DNA of 38,190 bases, taken from the NCBI RefSeq assembly GCF_002849615.1, contig NZ_PDNV01000017.1:1-38190 (forward strand). The letters are read 5' to 3'. Shown here piece by piece: positions 35,863 through 38,190 of the stretch. Origin of the DNA: Pollutimonas nitritireducens. Lineage in GTDB: Bacteria; Pseudomonadota; Gammaproteobacteria; Burkholderiales; Burkholderiaceae_B. The notes beneath the pieces were generated by a model. It had not been told where the DNA came from and made no database searches. It was given only the letters and a program-made list of their open reading frames with translations. Each line of letters starts with the position of its first letter. The first letter of the stretch is position 1. Both the position numbers and the translations under genes were made by a program.

Positions 35863-37062
35863 ATGAGCCAAGACCTGCCATTTTCCGGACTCCGGATCCT
35901 TGATATCAGCCAAGGCATTGCCGGGCCCTACTGCACCCAGATTCTGTGGCAGCAAGGCGCACATGTCGTCAAGGTCGAACCGCCCGAAGGTGATTGGGGC
36001 CGGAACGTTGGCGTCGTGCGCGAGGGTCACAGTGCGTTATCCATCAGTTATAACGCGGGTAAACAAGGGCTTTGCCTTGATGCCCGCACACCGGCCGGCA
36101 AGGATCTATTGCGCCGCCTCGCGCTGCAGGCAGATGTCGTCGTTCAAAACTTCCGCCCGGGCGTGGCGGAGCGCCTGGGTGTCGGCTACGCGAACTTGGC
36201 CGAGCAGAAGCCAGACCTGGTCTATGTATCGATCAGCGGTTATGGCGCTGATGGTCCCTATGCCCAGGCACCGGCGTCGGATTCGGTGATGCAGGCCGAC
36301 ACCGGGCTTATGTTTGCCAATCAGGATGTCGATAGGCAGCCCAGGCGCATTGGCATGTTGCTGGCTGATATATCGACCGCCTTGTACGCGGCGCAGCAAC
36401 TCGCAGCGGCACTGTATCGGCGTTTAAAGACGGGTCGCGGCACGCACCTCGAAATCAGCCTGTTTGAAGCCTGCGCGGCTTTGCAGATCAACAATATGGC
36501 CGCATGCTCTCTTGCCGGGGGTCCGCCTTCCGCTGCGGTCAGCGCGCCCAACGGTGTGTTCGCGACCGCCGACGGCCAGTTGTCGGTGCTGGTCTTGAAT
36601 GACGCCCAGTTCGCGCGGCTTTGCCGGGCGCTGGATCGCCCCGACTGGCTGGACGATGCACGTTTCCGGAACAACAAAGCGCGCATGGCGGCGCGAGATT
36701 TTCTGCACAGCGAAATTGCGATCCAGATGGCGCAGGCGCCCAGCGTAGTATGGGAAAAGCGCTTGCAGGAACATGATGTGCTGCATGCGCCCGTGCGTGA
36801 TTATGCATCCGTGGCCGCGCACCCGCAGACGACTCATCTGGGCATGCTGCAGTCTCTACAGCAACCTCGCATTGGCGAACTGCAGTTGCCTGGGATTCCG
36901 GGCGCAGCGGGGCGTCGCCGCATGCTCGCCGCTCCCGACATCGGCGAGCATACCAAGCAGATCCTCCAGGAGGCCGGATTGGATTTTGCGGAGATCGCAG
37001 CGTTGCTGGACACTGGCGTGGTCAAGCAATTCGATGGGACATCGAGCGGAGTATCGGCATGA
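35863..37062 (+). CDS. Class III (CaiB/BaiF) CoA-transferase, copy 2, Glu at the Asp position
   Basis: A 399-residue family III CoA-transferase starting FSGLRILDISQGIAGPYCTQILWQQGAHVVKVEPPEGD, with VSISGYGADGPYAQAPASDSVMQ. The active-site segment reads HLEISLFEACAALQ, placing E202 where copy 1 and formyl-CoA transferase carry the catalytic Asp. Some family members do show Glu there, so activity is not excluded. It diverges from LysR and overlaps the oxidoreductase gene (ATGATG). It probably activates or exchanges the acid sensed by LysR. Confidence 0.9.
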   Translation: MSQDLPFSGLRILDISQGIAGPYCTQILWQQGAHVVKVEPPEGDWGRNVGVVREGHSALSISYNAGKQGLCLDARTPAGKDLLRRLALQADVVVQNFRPGVAERLGVGYANLAEQKPDLVYVSISGYGADGPYAQAPASDSVMQADTGLMFANQDVDRQPRRIGMLLADISTALYAAQQLAAALYRRLKTGRGTHLEISLFEACAALQINNMAACSLAGGPPSAAVSAPNGVFATADGQLSVLVLNDAQFARLCRALDRPDWLDDARFRNNKARMAARDFLHSEIAIQMAQAPSVVWEKRLQEHDVLHAPVRDYASVAAHPQTTHLGMLQSLQQPRIGELQLPGIPGAAGRRRMLAAPDIGEHTKQILQEAGLDFAEIAALLDTGVVKQFDGTSSGVSA

Positions 37063-38099
37063 TGCGTGCCCTTCAGGTTCAGCGCTTTGGCGAAAGTGAC
37101 GAGGCACGACTGGTCTTATGTGATGAGCCCGGCGCGCCGGGCCCGCATGAAGTGGTGATGAACGTTGCCTATGCCAGCGTAAGCCACGCCACGGGCCTGA
37201 TGATAGCTGGACGTTACCAGACCAGGCCGCCGTTGCCGTTCACGCCTGGCACAGAGGCAGTCGGGCACATCGTGTCTGTGGGCACATCCGTTACTCGATG
37301 CAAGCCGGGCGATGCAGTCGTTGCCATTGCGGATTGGGGCTGTTTTGCCGAACGGATCAAGCTTGCAGAATATACCGTTTATCCCATTCCTGATGGCCTG
37401 CCCCTTCTTGATGCCTTGCCAGTTCCCATATCGTATGGCACCGCGTATTGCGGACTCCTGTGGCGTTGCGCATTGCAGCCCGGCGAGACCGTGCTCGTCC
37501 TTGGCGCCGGGGCGGGGGTCGGACTTGCCGCCGTCGAATTGGCCAGGCAGATGGGAGCCGACGTCATCGCGTGCGCCAGCACGCAGGCAAAGCGCGACCA
37601 TGCTGTGGCACGCGGAGCCCGCGCGGCCGTGGCGCCCGGCGCCAACCTTGCCACCGAGGTCAAAGCCCTTACCGGTGGCCGCGGAGCCGACATTGTGGTG
37701 GATCCCGTAGGCGGTGAGCTCTTTGGTCACGCGGTACGGGCGGCCGCGCACAATGCCCGTCTGTTGAGCATAGGTTTTGCGAGCGGCCGCGTGCCTGACG
37801 TGCCTGCCAACCTTTTGCTCGTGAAGAATTTGACTCTGCATGGCTTCTTCTATGGCCGTTACATAGGGTGGACGCCCTCCGACGAGCGTGTCACCCATGC
37901 GCCAGCGCTGCAACGCGCAATGCAAACCATATTGGGCTGGGCGCACGATAAGCGGATCCAGCCTTCCGTTTCCAAGGTTTACCCAATTACCGGGCTCGGT
38001 GACGCGCTCGGTGCTCTTCATGGCCGGGAAGTCATCGGCAAAGTAGCTTTAACGATAAGACAGGAGATGGTATGGACGCCTCCCACCTCAAGTGAGTGA
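37059..38099 (+). CDS. MDR-family quinone oxidoreductase-like enzyme, 3' end altered by repeat
   Basis: A 346-residue medium-chain reductase: N-terminal GroES-like domain (PFTPGTEAVGHIVSVG), NADP-binding loop VLVLGAGAGVGLAAVELARQMGA, and GRGADIVVDPVGG. The Zn-ligand cysteines of alcohol dehydrogenases are absent, so NADPH:quinone or enoyl reductase activity is likely. Family members end near GKVALTI; here R334 is the last codon before the terminal repeat at 38061, and the last 12 residues and stop are supplied by the repeat. The enzyme core looks intact. It overlaps the CoA-transferase stop. Confidence 0.88.
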   Translation: MMRALQVQRFGESDEARLVLCDEPGAPGPHEVVMNVAYASVSHATGLMIAGRYQTRPPLPFTPGTEAVGHIVSVGTSVTRCKPGDAVVAIADWGCFAERIKLAEYTVYPIPDGLPLLDALPVPISYGTAYCGLLWRCALQPGETVLVLGAGAGVGLAAVELARQMGADVIACASTQAKRDHAVARGARAAVAPGANLATEVKALTGGRGADIVVDPVGGELFGHAVRAAAHNARLLSIGFASGRVPDVPANLLLVKNLTLHGFFYGRYIGWTPSDERVTHAPALQRAMQTILGWAHDKRIQPSVSKVYPITGLGDALGALHGREVIGKVALTIRQEMVWTPPTSSE

Positions 38100-38190
38100 C
38101 GAGGCCTAAGAAGGAAAGCAGACGTAAAGAGGGCCTCGCATCAACGGCATCAATGTGCCAAAGTGGAGTTTGTAATCAACCACTTAGAGA
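38061..38190 (-). repeat. Right terminal inverted repeat, 130 bp
   Basis: The perfect inverted copy of 1-130. It starts CAGGAGATGGT, directly in the reading frame of the oxidoreductase gene, supplying that gene's final 12 codons and the TGA at 38097-38099. A ribosome-site-like AGGAG and an ATG at 38073 open a seven-codon frame (MDASHLK) inside it, too short to call a gene. The repeat probably belongs to a mobile element whose body lies outside the window. Confidence 0.9.

Noticed and set aside
38073-38096. Seven-codon frame MDASHLK with an AGGAG site inside the right repeat
   Set aside because: Too short to support as a leader peptide or gene; also embedded in the frame of the upstream gene tail.

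Overview
The window looks like a piece of a betaproteobacterial genome, most likely Burkholderiales/Alcaligenaceae (Bordetella, Achromobacter, Pusillimonas type). The main reason is five periplasmic Bug (TctC-type) solute receptors in 12 kb, an expansion typical of that group, together with fairly high GC, tightly packed operons with ATGA/GTGA overlaps, and CaiB/acyl-CoA dehydrogenase/LysR gene sets. The taxonomic call is inference; no rRNA or housekeeping marker is present.

Layout. (1) 1-130 and 38061-38190 are perfect 130-bp inverted copies of one sequence at the exact ends of the window: probably termini of two oppositely oriented insertion sequences or a repeat at which a contig was cut. 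(2) 131-600 is a gene graveyard holding a LysR helix-turn-helix fragment fused to a D-2-hydroxyacid dehydrogenase fragment. (3) 602-3992 is a molybdate module: modE divergent from modABC, with two near-identical dyad operators between them. (4) 4114-4775 is a Phd/VapC-type toxin-antitoxin pair, then a convergent cupin gene and a pirin gene. (5) 6399-14615 (minus) is an operon with two paralogous M81/MlrC-type metallopeptidase genes flanking a complete dipeptide-type ABC transporter. (6) 14805-19570 (minus) is a six-gene operon: AhpD-like protein, acyl-CoA dehydrogenase-fold flavoprotein without the canonical catalytic Glu, a 54-residue rubredoxin, and an SsuBAC/TauBAC-type ABC transporter. It ends in a strong hairpin terminator. 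(7) 19767-20657 encodes a spermidine-synthase-fold protein with a lipobox.

(8) 20798-38099 is a large acyl-CoA catabolic locus. A minus operon carries a DUF35 Zn-ribbon/OB protein, a thiolase-like protein lacking the catalytic cysteines, a Bug receptor, a PcaIJ-type CoA transferase and two more Bug receptors. A divergent plus operon carries an SDR dehydrogenase, a MaoC hydratase, a class III CoA transferase and a Bug receptor. Next come a convergent Bug gene, a pair of acyl-CoA dehydrogenases, and a LysR gene divergent from a second class III CoA transferase and an MDR oxidoreductase whose last 12 codons lie in the right terminal repeat.

Together, region 8 could import a carboxylate, activate it by CoA transfer, desaturate it (dehydrogenase pair), hydrate it (MaoC), oxidise it (SDR) and cleave it (thiolase/DUF35). 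The thiolase/DUF35 pair may be a retro-aldolase as in steroid side-chain degradation. The substrate cannot be read from the sequence. The best candidates for something undescribed are the rubredoxin/flavoprotein/AhpD/ABC operon and this side-chain-like CoA pathway.
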